The translations under genes and the position numbers were made by a program. DNA of 64,000 nt from Caryophanales bacterium (GTDB lineage Bacteria > Bacillota > Bacilli > CAJFEE01), in contig JAQSYP010000004.1 of NCBI GenBank assembly GCA_029256085.1, forward strand, positions 172,414 through 236,413, given 5' to 3'. The notes below the pieces were generated by a model that worked only from the letters and a program-made list of their open reading frames with translations, was not told where the DNA came from and ran no database searches. Below, one piece after another: positions 28,599 to 39,576 of this stretch. Within the stretch, counting starts at the first letter, position 1. Every line of letters starts with the position of its first letter.

Positions 28599-29426
28599 GT
28601 GGTAAACTTGAAAACGAAAAAATTATTTATGGGTCTAACATCATTATTATTAGCATTCACAGTAGTTGGATGTGGTAAGAAAGAGGAAGAAAAGAAAGAA
28701 ACATCTGAAGATACTAAAAAGAAGATAGTAGTTGCTACGGATGCTGCTTATGCTCCATTTGAGTATTTAGAATCAGGAAAGATCGTTGGGTTTGACGTTG
28801 ATCTTCTAGGGGAAGTTTTAAAAGAAGCTGGATACGAATACGAATTCAAAAACACAGGATGGGATCCATTGTTCCCAGCAGTACAAAACAAGCAAGTTGA
28901 TATGGCTGCATCAGCACTAACTATTACAGACAAGAGAAAAGAAACATACAACTTCTCTCACCCGTATTTCCAATCTACTTTTATGATTATGGTAAAAGAA
29001 GGTTCAACAATTAAAAGTGCATTAGATTTAAAGAATGCTAAAATAGGTGTTCAAAATGGTACTACAGGTCAAGAAGCAGTAGAAGGTTTAATTGGTACAA
29101 ATGCTCCAAATATTAAGAAGTATGAGAATAACGTTCTAGCTGTTATGGCTTTAAAATCAGGTGAAGTTGAAGCTGTAGTTACTGACTTTGCTGTTGCTGC
29201 TGAATATGTTAAAAACAATCCTAACGATAAAATCGTAGCAATTGAAGACAAAACTAACTTTGCTTCTGAATTTTATGGCTTCATGTTCCCTAAAGATAGC
29301 ACTAAGTTACAAGAAGAAGTTAATAAGGCTTATAACACTATTTTAGATAACGGAACTTATGCAGAATTATTTAAAAAATATTTCGGTACAGAACCAGATA
29401 TTGAAAGCTTAAAGAAAGAACAATAA
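28599..29426 (+). CDS. artP: amino-acid (basic amino acid) ABC transporter substrate-binding lipoprotein
   Basis: Lipobox VVGC; IVVATDAAYAPFEYLESGKIVGFDVDLL; upstream of permease and ATPase. Confidence 0.88.
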   Translation: MVNLKTKKLFMGLTSLLLAFTVVGCGKKEEEKKETSEDTKKKIVVATDAAYAPFEYLESGKIVGFDVDLLGEVLKEAGYEYEFKNTGWDPLFPAVQNKQVDMAASALTITDKRKETYNFSHPYFQSTFMIMVKEGSTIKSALDLKNAKIGVQNGTTGQEAVEGLIGTNAPNIKKYENNVLAVMALKSGEVEAVVTDFAVAAEYVKNNPNDKIVAIEDKTNFASEFYGFMFPKDSTKLQEEVNKAYNTILDNGTYAELFKKYFGTEPDIESLKKEQ

Positions 29427-29499
29427 TCAAAAAGGCATTTATAAGTAATATCTTATAGATGCCTTTTTCACTAAATTTTATACTTGAAAGAGTGATTTT

Positions 29500-30156
29500 A
29501 TGGATTTTAGATGGGATATAGTTTCTGAATATATGCCGTATTTTCTCCAAGGTGCTGGGTTGACTATAGTATTTTCATTAGTAGCTATATTTATTGGTAC
29601 TATACTTGGTCTATTCATAGGGCTTGGTAGAATGAGTGAGAAAAAAATTATTTCATATATATTTGTTTGGTATATTAATTTCTTTAGAGGTACTCCAATT
29701 TTCGTTCAAATTCTATTAATACATTTTGGAGCAATGCCCTATTTTATGAATCCAGTATCTCCAGCCGTATCTCTAACAGTTGCTTTAACTTTAAATGCAG
29801 CAGCATATATCGCTGAGATTTTTAGAGCTGGTATTCAATCAATAGATAAAGGTCAGATGGAAGCTGCGAGATCTTTAGGTATGACAAAAGCACAAACAAT
29901 GTGGCACATAATCATACCTCAAGCTTTTAAACGAATGATTCCACCTCTAGGGAACGAATTTATCGCCCTACTAAAAGAATCATCACTAGGTGCAGTTATC
30001 GCAGCGCCTGAACTAATGTATTGGGGGAGAGCAGCATCAAGTGCATACTATAGAACTTGGGAAGCATATCTTCCAGTTGCGGCTGGTTATTTAATGCTAA
30101 CATTAACATTAACATACCTATTAACAAAGCTAGAAAAGAGGTTTAATTTATCATGA
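29500..30156 (+). CDS. artQ: amino-acid ABC transporter permease
   Basis: [64 protein letters not shown]. Confidence 0.92.
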   Translation: MDFRWDIVSEYMPYFLQGAGLTIVFSLVAIFIGTILGLFIGLGRMSEKKIISYIFVWYINFFRGTPIFVQILLIHFGAMPYFMNPVSPAVSLTVALTLNAAAYIAEIFRAGIQSIDKGQMEAARSLGMTKAQTMWHIIIPQAFKRMIPPLGNEFIALLKESSLGAVIAAPELMYWGRAASSAYYRTWEAYLPVAAGYLMLTLTLTYLLTKLEKRFNLS

Positions 30157-30875
30157 TAAAAATACGAAATCTCGTTAAACGCTTTGGGAAGCTTGAAGTA
30201 TTAAAAGATATTTCGTTTAATGTAAATCAAAAAGAGGTAGTAGTTGTAATTGGGCCTTCAGGTTCCGGAAAGTCAACACTATTAAGATGTATTAATTTAC
30301 TTGAAACATTTCAAAGTGGTGAGATTGAAGTTGATGGTAAAACGGTACACTTTACAGAAAAAGAAATAAATGAATTAAGAAAAAATGTAGGAATGGTATT
30401 CCAACACTTTCATTTATTTCCACACAAGACTGTTCTGGAAAACCTTACAATAGCTCCGATGAAAGTTAAGAACCTAGATAAAAATTCTGCAAACGAGAAA
30501 GCGACTGCATTATTAAAAAAAGTTGGACTTGAAGATAAAATGTACGTATACCCAGATTCTCTATCTGGTGGCCAGAAACAACGTGTTGCAATAGCAAGAG
30601 CTCTTGCTATGGAACCAAAAATTATGCTTTTCGATGAGCCGACTTCTGCATTAGACCCTGAGATGGTTGGGGAAGTATTAGAAGTAATGAAGCAATTAGC
30701 AAGAGAAGGTATGACTATGGTTGTTGTAACGCATGAGATGGGATTTGCTAAAGAGGTAGGTGACCGAGTAGTCTTTATGGACGGCGGTTATATTGTCGAA
30801 GAAAATAACCCTAAAGAATTGTTTGATGCACCTCAACATAAGAGAACGCAAGATTTCTTAAGTAAAGTTCTTTAA
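30153..30875 (+). CDS. artR: amino-acid ABC transporter ATP-binding protein
   Basis: [45 protein letters not shown]. Confidence 0.95.
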   Translation: MIKIRNLVKRFGKLEVLKDISFNVNQKEVVVVIGPSGSGKSTLLRCINLLETFQSGEIEVDGKTVHFTEKEINELRKNVGMVFQHFHLFPHKTVLENLTIAPMKVKNLDKNSANEKATALLKKVGLEDKMYVYPDSLSGGQKQRVAIARALAMEPKIMLFDEPTSALDPEMVGEVLEVMKQLAREGMTMVVVTHEMGFAKEVGDRVVFMDGGYIVEENNPKELFDAPQHKRTQDFLSKVL

Positions 30876-30881
30876 ATGATT

Positions 30882-30907
30882 AAACTGCCATTTTGGCAGT
30901 TTTTTTA
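30882..30907 (+). terminator. terminator after artR
   Basis: AAACTGCCATTTTGGCAGTTTTTTTA. Confidence 0.8.
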
Positions 30908-30955
30908 TGTATTTGCTAATCGATTTTTCCATATTTATATATGGAGGTGATAAAT

Positions 30956-32680
30956 ATGCTTTATATGAATGAATCAGTATTTAATGAAATATCGAAATTA
31001 AACTTTCTAGGAACTTTCGTTATAAATAAGAAAAACTTAAATAATAATATGAAGACGCGAAATTTAATTCAGTTTGATAAAGTAGGAGATTATCAAATAA
31101 GAGTTTATAAAAACGTTCCTAAAATATTAGAAAATTTGTTTATTGAGAATCAATATCAAATTCCTGTAGTATTTAATAAACACAATAATCTGAAGGTAAT
31201 AGAAGGTTTGAATGATAGAAATAACTTAGAAAATAAATTAGTGTTATTTAAGTTAGTAATCTCAAAAAACAAAATTCAAGTTAAGTTAATAAAAATTTTT
31301 GAAGAAACGCCAAGTGACAATTATATGATAATACCAATTGCCAGAAAAAAAAGATCAGTAAATATAGATATCTCAAATTTGCATATATCATACTTCAATC
31401 TTCCCTCATATCCAATTATATTTGGCACTCCAAGCTTTTTTTATTATAAGGGCAACATTTATATCCACAAATTCTCAATTACTAAAAGAGTAAATACAAA
31501 CGGAAACCTCAATCCCATATATCAGGATTCTAATATCTTATTAATAAAAATAAATGAAGAGGATATAAAACAGACTGAATTACTTATTGATACAGAAATC
31601 GCAAATAGGAATTCAACTATTAATATTAGTGATTCATTTAAGGAATATGAGTTTTTAGAAATATTATTAAATAATGCAAAAAAAGTTAACTTATTCATAA
31701 CAGAAAAAGATATTATTAATTTTCATACAAGCTTAAAAACTAGTATTTTCACAATATTAGATGGACATAGTGGAGTTGGGAAATCAGAGTTAATAAGATT
31801 GTACGCAAATACTATTGGATTAAATTTATCAACAAATTTTTTAGAGGTTCCTATATCTCAAAACATAACGAGTTTTAAAGATTTTGAGGAAGATTATGAT
31901 GTTAGGGGCTTTATAGAAAAGGCTTATAAAGATGGTGGTAACTTATACTTCTTAGTTTTGGAAGATTTTAACTCTGCTAATGTCGAAGTATATTTATCTG
32001 AATTACTATATTTAATATCCAGAGTCAATTCTACTTGTACTAATTTTTCAAATGAAGATATGGGTACAATAAAAATAAGTGATAATTTAATTATTATTGG
32101 AACTGTATCAAAAGGTATAAGCGCATATCCTATAACACCTAAATTAATAGATCGAGCAAATTACGTTTATATAGAAAAATCTATGTTTAAAAATATTCCT
32201 ACTAAATCTGAAAAGTCTAGTTTTATAACTTTAAACATAGGACATTACAATTTAAAAAGAGAATGGACAGTAAGTGATGAGTTTATAAGATTTTTTTCAC
32301 ATGATGAACTGAAAATATTTGATGCTATTAATGATTTATTAATAGATTATTCATCAAATGCAAATATAAACTTTAGAACACTTGTTAAAATGGGTAAATA
32401 CTCTATGAATCTTCCAATTTCAGGGAATAATAAATTTATATTAAATAGAGCGGAAATAATAGATTTAGTATTGTATTTGAATTTAGCACCTAAAATCTAT
32501 GGATCCCATCCGGCTCTGAGTATGATAATAGGAGAATATAATGGTTCAAAGTGGACTAAAGGTGAATTAATACAACTATTAGAAAGTGATTACGCTAAGA
32601 ATATTTCTAATTTCCATCTCACTATTCAAGCTTTAAATAAAAAAGCAAAGGAGCTTGAATATGAAGGATACGCTAGATGA
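30956..32680 (+). CDS. divergent McrB-like AAA+ NTPase of putative two-gene defence module
   Basis: Walker A DGHSGVGKSEL (about 31763-31789), Walker B-like LVLEDFNSANVEVYLSELLYLI, then IIGTVSKGISAYPITPKLIDRANYVYIE; GGAGGTGA before 30956. Confidence 0.75.
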   Translation: MLYMNESVFNEISKLNFLGTFVINKKNLNNNMKTRNLIQFDKVGDYQIRVYKNVPKILENLFIENQYQIPVVFNKHNNLKVIEGLNDRNNLENKLVLFKLVISKNKIQVKLIKIFEETPSDNYMIIPIARKKRSVNIDISNLHISYFNLPSYPIIFGTPSFFYYKGNIYIHKFSITKRVNTNGNLNPIYQDSNILLIKINEEDIKQTELLIDTEIANRNSTINISDSFKEYEFLEILLNNAKKVNLFITEKDIINFHTSLKTSIFTILDGHSGVGKSELIRLYANTIGLNLSTNFLEVPISQNITSFKDFEEDYDVRGFIEKAYKDGGNLYFLVLEDFNSANVEVYLSELLYLISRVNSTCTNFSNEDMGTIKISDNLIIIGTVSKGISAYPITPKLIDRANYVYIEKSMFKNIPTKSEKSSFITLNIGHYNLKREWTVSDEFIRFFSHDELKIFDAINDLLIDYSSNANINFRTLVKMGKYSMNLPISGNNKFILNRAEIIDLVLYLNLAPKIYGSHPALSMIIGEYNGSKWTKGELIQLLESDYAKNISNFHLTIQALNKKAKELEYEGYAR

Positions 32681-34250
32681 AGGTTATACATTAGTAAATT
32701 ATGATATTAATATAAAATTACCGTTTCTTTTGGAAATAGTTATTGGTAAAGGTGTCAAAGCAAAGCATATTCATATAAAAAATGTATGGAGCGATCTTGA
32801 TTTATATGAAGATGAGGTAGTCCAAATACAGGAATACAGATCTGTAAAGGTATATTTACACTCTCTAAAAGAGCAAGTAGTTAGACTTAATTGGGATAAA
32901 TTAGATGGGAAGTATGGGAAAAATATATCAAACTCCTACTTGTTATCAAAAAACATTCAAAATGTAGTTATATTTGAACAAGGTGTTTCCGAAGAAAATT
33001 ATCCATGGAATTGCGGAATTTATAGTATGGAAATAGTTTTTGAAGGGCAATCATATTGGACGTATTTTCAAATTGTCCCAAAAAACATTACTACATTACA
33101 ACTATATGATATACATGAATTAATACATGAACATGTTAATGGCCTCAGTCATCAATTTCATTCAAGTATAATTAAGGTAGATACACCCTCTAGTAAAATT
33201 GAACAAAGCATTACCGATTTAAATAATAAAATAATAAGTGAAGAAAAGAAGTTAAAAAACATGCTAGATTTAATTATTAACCGAAAAGTTAATAATTTTA
33301 GAATCGTAACAGATCTAATAGATCAAATTAGTGAAACGGTAAGCAAGTTCAACTCTCAATTAGAGAGGCTAAAAACTGCAAAATCCATTAATGTAAATAA
33401 ACATATCGATTATTTGTTTGATGCTGCGTCAAGATCACTTATTAAAATAATTAAAATAAAAAAATTACTTCAACACCTTAAATTGCACTTGAATTATAAT
33501 GATGTTGTTAACAATAACATTCCAAATATAAGAATTTATTCAAAAAAAGCTGAAAAAATTAAATCTAATTACTATAGGACACTCTCGCCGTATAAAGAGA
33601 CGTATTTAATGTATGAATATTACTGCTATTTTCTAATATTAAATATTTTGTTGGAATTAAAATTTAATTTTGATAAAGGAAATAATGATACTATCGACTC
33701 TATTATTAAATTAAATGTGCTACCAGAACCTACACACATTACAGTTGTTAAAGGGGAGTTAATATTAAAACTTGTTTTTAATGATATAATAGAACACTTT
33801 AAGTTTGGTGATGAAATAAAGACTGAGGGATTAATAAGTCTAGAAGAAAAGAGAAAACCAGATATCAGACTTGATATGTATACAAGAAAAAATAATTTAT
33901 TACAGTATCACCAAAGTATTATAATTGAAGTTAAATATAGTCCTATATATAACATTTATCAAAACAACTCTATTACAAAAGCTATGGATCAGCTAAAAAA
34001 ATATTGGACATTAAAATATTTAAAATATAGAAGAGGATACGATAATCAATTCATTAGAAATCCAATAAAGGAAGTAATTTGTTTATATCCAGGAAGTAAA
34101 TCTCATAACAATATAATTGAAACACCGATGGCTTTATTCATACAAACGTTTCCAATTCGTACTAAACAAAATAAAACCGTTCATGTAGGTAAAAAGGAAT
34201 TAAAAGAACTTATAGTTCATTCATTAAAGAATATAGATAAAAGTTTATAA
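32661..34250 (+). CDS. DUF2357-type / PD-(D/E)XK nuclease-like partner protein with coiled coil
   Basis: Overlaps upstream gene by 20 nt; coiled-coil-like SKIEQSITDLNNKIISEEKKLKNM...; C-terminal KPDIRLDMYTRKNN...IIIEVKYS (D...ExK). Confidence 0.65.
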   Translation: MKDTLDEGYTLVNYDINIKLPFLLEIVIGKGVKAKHIHIKNVWSDLDLYEDEVVQIQEYRSVKVYLHSLKEQVVRLNWDKLDGKYGKNISNSYLLSKNIQNVVIFEQGVSEENYPWNCGIYSMEIVFEGQSYWTYFQIVPKNITTLQLYDIHELIHEHVNGLSHQFHSSIIKVDTPSSKIEQSITDLNNKIISEEKKLKNMLDLIINRKVNNFRIVTDLIDQISETVSKFNSQLERLKTAKSINVNKHIDYLFDAASRSLIKIIKIKKLLQHLKLHLNYNDVVNNNIPNIRIYSKKAEKIKSNYYRTLSPYKETYLMYEYYCYFLILNILLELKFNFDKGNNDTIDSIIKLNVLPEPTHITVVKGELILKLVFNDIIEHFKFGDEIKTEGLISLEEKRKPDIRLDMYTRKNNLLQYHQSIIIEVKYSPIYNIYQNNSITKAMDQLKKYWTLKYLKYRRGYDNQFIRNPIKEVICLYPGSKSHNNIIETPMALFIQTFPIRTKQNKTVHVGKKELKELIVHSLKNIDKSL

Positions 34251-34273
34251 AACTAAGCATACGTTAATAATTT

Positions 34274-34311
34274 AAAGCGATAAAGACATTTTGTCTTTAT
34301 CGCTTTTTTTG
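34274..34311 (+). terminator. terminator after the two-gene cassette
   Basis: AAAGCGATAAAGACATTTTGTCTTTATCGCTTTTTTTG. Confidence 0.85.
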
Positions 34312-34480
34312 AATGAAAGATAAATTTTAATGAATAAATATAAAATTGTCAACAATTTAATTAAATATATAAAATATTTAAAAAATTTAAATAAAATAGT
34401 TGTGCTAATTTTGTAAATAGTTTATTATCGATTTAAATGAAAGAATTTTCAAAATGTTCACAATTAGAGGGGGAAGTGAG

Positions 34481-35674
34481 ATGGGTATTAAGAAGTATTT
34501 TTCGGTTTTAGGTTCAACAGCTTTATTAATGAGCCTAATGGTAGGTTGTGGAGGAAACGACGAGAAGGAGACTGGTTCTTCCAAAGATTCAAAAGTAATT
34601 AAGATTGCTACACAATCTCCTCTATCGGGTGGTAGTGCGAACCTTGGAGAATCAATTAAGCTTGGAGCACAATTAAAGCTAGAGGAACAAAAAAAGGCAT
34701 TCGAAGATCTTGGTTTTGAATTGCAACTTGTGCCATACGATGATCAGGCTGATCCTAAGAAGGGGGTAGCGAACGCACAGTTAATCGGTGCTGACGCTGA
34801 TTACTTAGGTCTTGTTGGTCACTTGAATTCAGGTGTTGCAATACCTTCATCTGAGATTTATGAAAAAAACAATTTATTAATGGTATCTCCTGCTAACACA
34901 GCAGTAGATGTAACAGAGCGTGGATTAAAGACAGTTACTCGTATTGTAGCTAGAGACGATCTACAAGGACCAGCTGGTGCACAATATGCGATCGAAAAGC
35001 TTGGTGCAAAGAAAATTTTTGTTATTCAAGACAAAACGGCTTATGGTACTGGATTAGCAGATGCTTTTAAAAAGGCTGCTGAAGAAAAAGGTGCTGAAGT
35101 TGTTGGTTATGAAGGTGTAACAATTGGTGAAAAAGACTTTAATGGTGTAATTAACCAATTATTATCTAAAAAACCTGATTTCGTATTCTTTGGGGGAATG
35201 TATACTGAATTCGGTTTAATTGTTAAACAAGCACGTGAAAAGGGATTAGAGATACCGTTCATGGGTGGAGACGGTGTTGACTCATCTACTTTAGTTGAAA
35301 TTGCTGGAGATGCTGTAAAGAACGTTTATTACACATCTGTAGCAGGTGACACAAAAGCAACAGAAGAAGGAAAGAAGTTTGCAGAAAATTATAAATCTAA
35401 GTTTGGTAAAGAAATTGAATCATTCTCGGCTTATGGATATGATGCGGCTGGAGTTTTACTTGAATCTATTAAGAATGCAATTGAAGCTAATGGCAAAAAG
35501 TTACCAACTAGAGAACAAGTTGTAAGTGAAGCTAAAAAGGTTCAAGATTATCAAGGTATCGTTACTAAAGTAGGTTTCGACGATAAAGGTGACAATACTT
35601 ACGCTGAGGTATATATTTATAAATTTAACGAAGCTAAATATCCAGGATCTTTAGATGGTAAAGTAAGTAAATAA
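34481..35674 (+). CDS. livJ: branched-chain amino-acid ABC transporter substrate-binding lipoprotein
   Basis: Lipobox LMVGC; IKIATQSPLSGGSANLGESIKLGAQLK; heads livHMGF. Confidence 0.93.
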   Translation: MGIKKYFSVLGSTALLMSLMVGCGGNDEKETGSSKDSKVIKIATQSPLSGGSANLGESIKLGAQLKLEEQKKAFEDLGFELQLVPYDDQADPKKGVANAQLIGADADYLGLVGHLNSGVAIPSSEIYEKNNLLMVSPANTAVDVTERGLKTVTRIVARDDLQGPAGAQYAIEKLGAKKIFVIQDKTAYGTGLADAFKKAAEEKGAEVVGYEGVTIGEKDFNGVINQLLSKKPDFVFFGGMYTEFGLIVKQAREKGLEIPFMGGDGVDSSTLVEIAGDAVKNVYYTSVAGDTKATEEGKKFAENYKSKFGKEIESFSAYGYDAAGVLLESIKNAIEANGKKLPTREQVVSEAKKVQDYQGIVTKVGFDDKGDNTYAEVYIYKFNEAKYPGSLDGKVSK

Positions 35675-35785
35675 TATCGATAAAATATTATTACAGGATT
35701 TAGGGGTATGACATAAAAGCCGTACCCCTTTTTTTTATAAGAATCATTTAATTGGATATTTAATACTTGAAAAGAGGTGAAGCAA

Positions 35786-36772
35786 ATGATAGAACACATA
35801 ATTAGTACATTACCACAGGTATTAATTGACGGATTAGCCTTAGGAGCCGTTTATGCAATTATTGCACTTGGATATACAATGGTTTACGGTATTTTAGAAC
35901 TTATCAACTTTGCACACGGAGAGATTTTTATGACCGGTGCATTTATTGGAACAGCATTATTCATCACATTATCAGGACTTGGGTTTTTAGCAGTAATGCC
36001 AGCACTTCTTGCGTTACTTTTGGTCTTGATTGTTACATCAATACTGACAGGATTTTTAGGAGTTGGAATTGAAAGAGTAGCTTATAGGCCTTTACGTAAA
36101 GCGCCAAAATTAATAACATTAATTTCTGCAATTGGGGTGTCTTTTTTACTACAAGACTTAGTTCGATTTATAACTGAACTTAAAAAAGGAAATTATATTT
36201 TAACTGGCCCTTCCTTATTTACAGAACAAATTTCAATTAAAGCAAGTTCAATTCTTAGCTCTTTTGCTGATGCTCAAATCAAATCATCAACAATAATCTT
36301 AGTAGTAACAGCTATAGTTATGATGATTGGATTAGACTACTTCGTAAATAGAACTAAATGGGGAATGGCAATGCGAGCAGTTGCTCAAGATAGAGATACT
36401 GCTTCATTAATGTCAATAAATGTAAATAAAGTAATTTCCCTTACATTCTTTTTAGGATCAGCTTTAGGTGGAGCAACAGGTGTTCTTTTTGCTGTCCAGT
36501 ATGGAACTATTGACCCATATATCGGATTTATCCTAGGATTAAAGGCTTTCACAGCTGCTGTTTTAGGTGGTATTGGTAACATAAGGGGCGCAATGGTTGG
36601 CGGACTTGTACTTGGTTTAATTGAAATGTTTGCAGCTGCCAATTTATCAGTAATAACATCCAATGTGTTTACTGCAGAATATAAAGATGTATTTGCCTTT
36701 ATAATTCTTATAATTGTTCTTATTTATAAGCCAGAAGGTATCTTTGGCAAAGCTGTCGCTGAGAAAGTGTAG
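35786..36772 (+). CDS. livH: branched-chain amino-acid ABC transporter permease LivH
   Basis: LIDGLALGAVYAIIALGYTMVYGILELINFAHGEIFM. Confidence 0.94.
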   Translation: MIEHIISTLPQVLIDGLALGAVYAIIALGYTMVYGILELINFAHGEIFMTGAFIGTALFITLSGLGFLAVMPALLALLLVLIVTSILTGFLGVGIERVAYRPLRKAPKLITLISAIGVSFLLQDLVRFITELKKGNYILTGPSLFTEQISIKASSILSSFADAQIKSSTIILVVTAIVMMIGLDYFVNRTKWGMAMRAVAQDRDTASLMSINVNKVISLTFFLGSALGGATGVLFAVQYGTIDPYIGFILGLKAFTAAVLGGIGNIRGAMVGGLVLGLIEMFAAANLSVITSNVFTAEYKDVFAFIILIIVLIYKPEGIFGKAVAEKV

Positions 36773-36781
36773 GTGGATATT

Positions 36782-38065
36782 ATGAAATTAAAGGAACTAC
36801 TTAATAATAATACTAAACTTCAAGCTGTAACATTAACTTTATATATCATTGTATCTTCAGCAGCGCTATATTTCTCACAAAAATCTGTAACGGCTTTTTT
36901 ACTAGTATTAGCTTCGATATTATTACTTTATCTAACTAAATTTAATAATAAGGTTAAGTGGGGAATTGGATTATTAGTTTTAGTAGTGATATTACCATTT
37001 ACTGCAAGTCAAGGAGTTGCCTATGAATCGTACATGGAAGTAGCAACTTTTGTTGGTATATATGTCGCAATGGCGATAGGACTCAATATTGTAGTTGGTA
37101 TGGCAGGGTTACTAGATCTTGGATTCGTAGCGTTCTTTGCAATAGGTTCATACACCTATGCAATATTCGCAACAGCACAGGCAAATAATTTCTTACCTGA
37201 CATTTTCCCACTTAGTGGTTCATGGTTTTGGTTATTCTTAATAATTGGAACGTTATTTGCAGCTATAGCTGGTATTCTCCTTGGTATTCCGGTATTACGT
37301 GTAAAAGGTGATTATTTAGCGATCGTTACCTTAGGTTTCGGTGAGATTATTCGTATCGTTTTTAATAATTTGGATAAACCTATTAACTTTACTAATGGTG
37401 CAATGGGAATCGCATCAATTGCTCCACCTAGTATTTTTGGATTTGAATTCGTTCAATCTAGTCAGTTTTACTTTATTGTTCTTGGTATATTACTGTTCGT
37501 AATTTTTGCAGTAAAGAGATTAGAATTTTCAAAGATTGGTAGATCTTGGAAGGCTGTACGTGAAAATGAAATTGCTGCACAAGCAATGGGCATTCATCTT
37601 GTTCGAACAAAACTTATGGCCTTTGCAGTTGGAGCATCATTTTCAGGCGCAATGGGTGTTGTGTTTGCAGCTAAGCAAACGTTTATCGACCCGACAAGTT
37701 TTACTTTATTAGAGTCAATAACTATTCTAGTAATGGTTCTCTTAGGTGGAATGGGTAGTGTACCTGGTGTTATTTTAGGGGCTGCAGTTATGACAATCCT
37801 AAATCTACAAGTATTAACTGAAGTTACAAATTGGTTAGGCCAACTTAATATGCAAGGTGTTATAAGTATTCCTGATGCTTTATCTCCAGCCAAAATGCAA
37901 AGAATGATTTTTGGATTAATACTTGTATTATTTGCAATTTATAGACCTCAAGGCTTGATTCCAGCAAAAAATCCTGTATTTGATGAGGAGAAGCTTAAGG
38001 CTGATGACTTAAATCAAAATGAGGAAAAAGTAATTACAGCACAACAAAGTGTAATTGATGCTTAG
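36782..38065 (+). CDS. livM: branched-chain amino-acid ABC transporter permease LivM
   Basis: IGLNIVVGMAGLLDLGFVAFFAIGSYTYA. Confidence 0.94.
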   Translation: MKLKELLNNNTKLQAVTLTLYIIVSSAALYFSQKSVTAFLLVLASILLLYLTKFNNKVKWGIGLLVLVVILPFTASQGVAYESYMEVATFVGIYVAMAIGLNIVVGMAGLLDLGFVAFFAIGSYTYAIFATAQANNFLPDIFPLSGSWFWLFLIIGTLFAAIAGILLGIPVLRVKGDYLAIVTLGFGEIIRIVFNNLDKPINFTNGAMGIASIAPPSIFGFEFVQSSQFYFIVLGILLFVIFAVKRLEFSKIGRSWKAVRENEIAAQAMGIHLVRTKLMAFAVGASFSGAMGVVFAAKQTFIDPTSFTLLESITILVMVLLGGMGSVPGVILGAAVMTILNLQVLTEVTNWLGQLNMQGVISIPDALSPAKMQRMIFGLILVLFAIYRPQGLIPAKNPVFDEEKLKADDLNQNEEKVITAQQSVIDA

Positions 38066-38077
38066 GAGGTTTATAAC

Positions 38078-38851
38078 ATGAATGTATTAGAGGTTAGTAA
38101 TTTAACTAAGAAGTTTGGTGGACTTGTTGCTGTTAATGGTGTGGATCTAAATGTAAAAAAAGGATCAATTACTGCTGTTATTGGTCCGAATGGAGCTGGT
38201 AAAACTACATTCTTTAACATGATTACTGGCGTATATACTCCAGATGGAGGCAGTATAAAGTCTAACGGTAAAGATATTACTGGTTCAAAGCCACATGAAG
38301 TAACAAAAAATGGAATAGCTAGAACTTTTCAAAATATAAGGCTGTTTGGCAATATTACAGTTTTAGAAAATGTATTAGTTGGTATGCATACGCATTTAAA
38401 AGGTGATTTAGTAGGTACTTTATTAGGTTTACCTTATATCCATAAAGAAGAACTAAAGGCAGAACAAGAAGCATATAGACTATTGAAATACGTTGGATTA
38501 GAAACTCTTCTAAATGAGGATGCTACTAATTTATCATATGGGGCTCAACGTAGATTAGAAATCGCACGTGCTCTTGCGACTAAACCTACTATTCTTCTAT
38601 TAGATGAACCGGCTGCTGGTATGAATCCACGTGAAACGGTTGAACTGACAGATTTAATTAAAAAAATGCGTGAAGAACTAAATTTGACAATCGTTCTAAT
38701 TGAGCACGATATGAAACTAGTTATGGGAATCTCTGAGCATATAGTTGTACTCGATCATGGAGAAAAAATTGCAGAAGGAAAACCTAGTGATATTCGGAGT
38801 AATACCAAAGTAATTGAGGCATACCTTGGCAAAAGTGCAGTAGGACATTAG
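38078..38851 (+). CDS. livG: branched-chain amino-acid ABC transporter ATP-binding protein LivG
   Basis: [55 protein letters not shown]. Confidence 0.95.
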   Translation: MNVLEVSNLTKKFGGLVAVNGVDLNVKKGSITAVIGPNGAGKTTFFNMITGVYTPDGGSIKSNGKDITGSKPHEVTKNGIARTFQNIRLFGNITVLENVLVGMHTHLKGDLVGTLLGLPYIHKEELKAEQEAYRLLKYVGLETLLNEDATNLSYGAQRRLEIARALATKPTILLLDEPAAGMNPRETVELTDLIKKMREELNLTIVLIEHDMKLVMGISEHIVVLDHGEKIAEGKPSDIRSNTKVIEAYLGKSAVGH

Positions 38852-38863
38852 GGGAGTGATAAA

Positions 38864-39571
38864 ATGAGCTTACTAGAATTAAAAAATATTAATGCTTTTT
38901 ATGGTGGAATACATGCCCTCAAAAATATAAATATCGAAGTTAATAAGGGTGAAATTGTTACATTAATAGGTAGTAATGGTGCAGGTAAATCTACTACACT
39001 AAAATCTATCTCTGGTCAACTAACACCTAAATCTGGACAAATTATTTTTGACGGAAAAGATATTACTCTACAGCCACCACACATAACTGCTCTTAATGGT
39101 GTTGCACATGTACCTGAGGGAAGAAGAATTTTTAGTAAACTTTCAGTAAAGGAAAATCTTGAAATGGGTGCCTTTTCTGTAAGTGATAAAAAAATAGTAA
39201 AAGAACGAATGGAAAGATCTTTTCATTACTTTCCTAAACTTAAGGAACGTTTAGAGCAAAAGGGTGGAACGATGAGTGGTGGAGAGCAACAAATGTTAGC
39301 TATTGCAAGAGCATTAATGATGCAACCACAACTTTTATTATTAGATGAACCATCTATGGGACTTGCGCCTGTAATCGTAGAACAAATTTTTGATATTATT
39401 AAAGAGTTAAACGATGAAGGTATGACAATTCTATTAGTTGAACAAAATGCTTATCAGGCTTTACAAATTGCAAATCGTGGATATGTAATACAAAATGGGG
39501 AAATTATCCTTGAAGGACCTGGTATGGAACTTATTGAAAATGATCAAATAAAAGATGCTTACTTAGCATAA
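38864..39571 (+). CDS. livF: branched-chain amino-acid ABC transporter ATP-binding protein LivF
   Basis: LIGSNGAGKSTTLKSISG, MSGGEQQMLAIARALMMQP, LLDEPSMGLAPVIVE. Confidence 0.95.
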   Translation: MSLLELKNINAFYGGIHALKNINIEVNKGEIVTLIGSNGAGKSTTLKSISGQLTPKSGQIIFDGKDITLQPPHITALNGVAHVPEGRRIFSKLSVKENLEMGAFSVSDKKIVKERMERSFHYFPKLKERLEQKGGTMSGGEQQMLAIARALMMQPQLLLLDEPSMGLAPVIVEQIFDIIKELNDEGMTILLVEQNAYQALQIANRGYVIQNGEIILEGPGMELIENDQIKDAYLA

Positions 39572-39576
39572 AAGAG

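Noticed and set aside
28748-28951. Antisense ORF in artP
   Set aside because: Shadow ORF opposite a clear substrate-binding protein gene
36385-36663. Antisense ORFs in liv genes (36385-36663, 37594-37893)
   Set aside because: Long complementary frames from biased codon use; not plausible proteins
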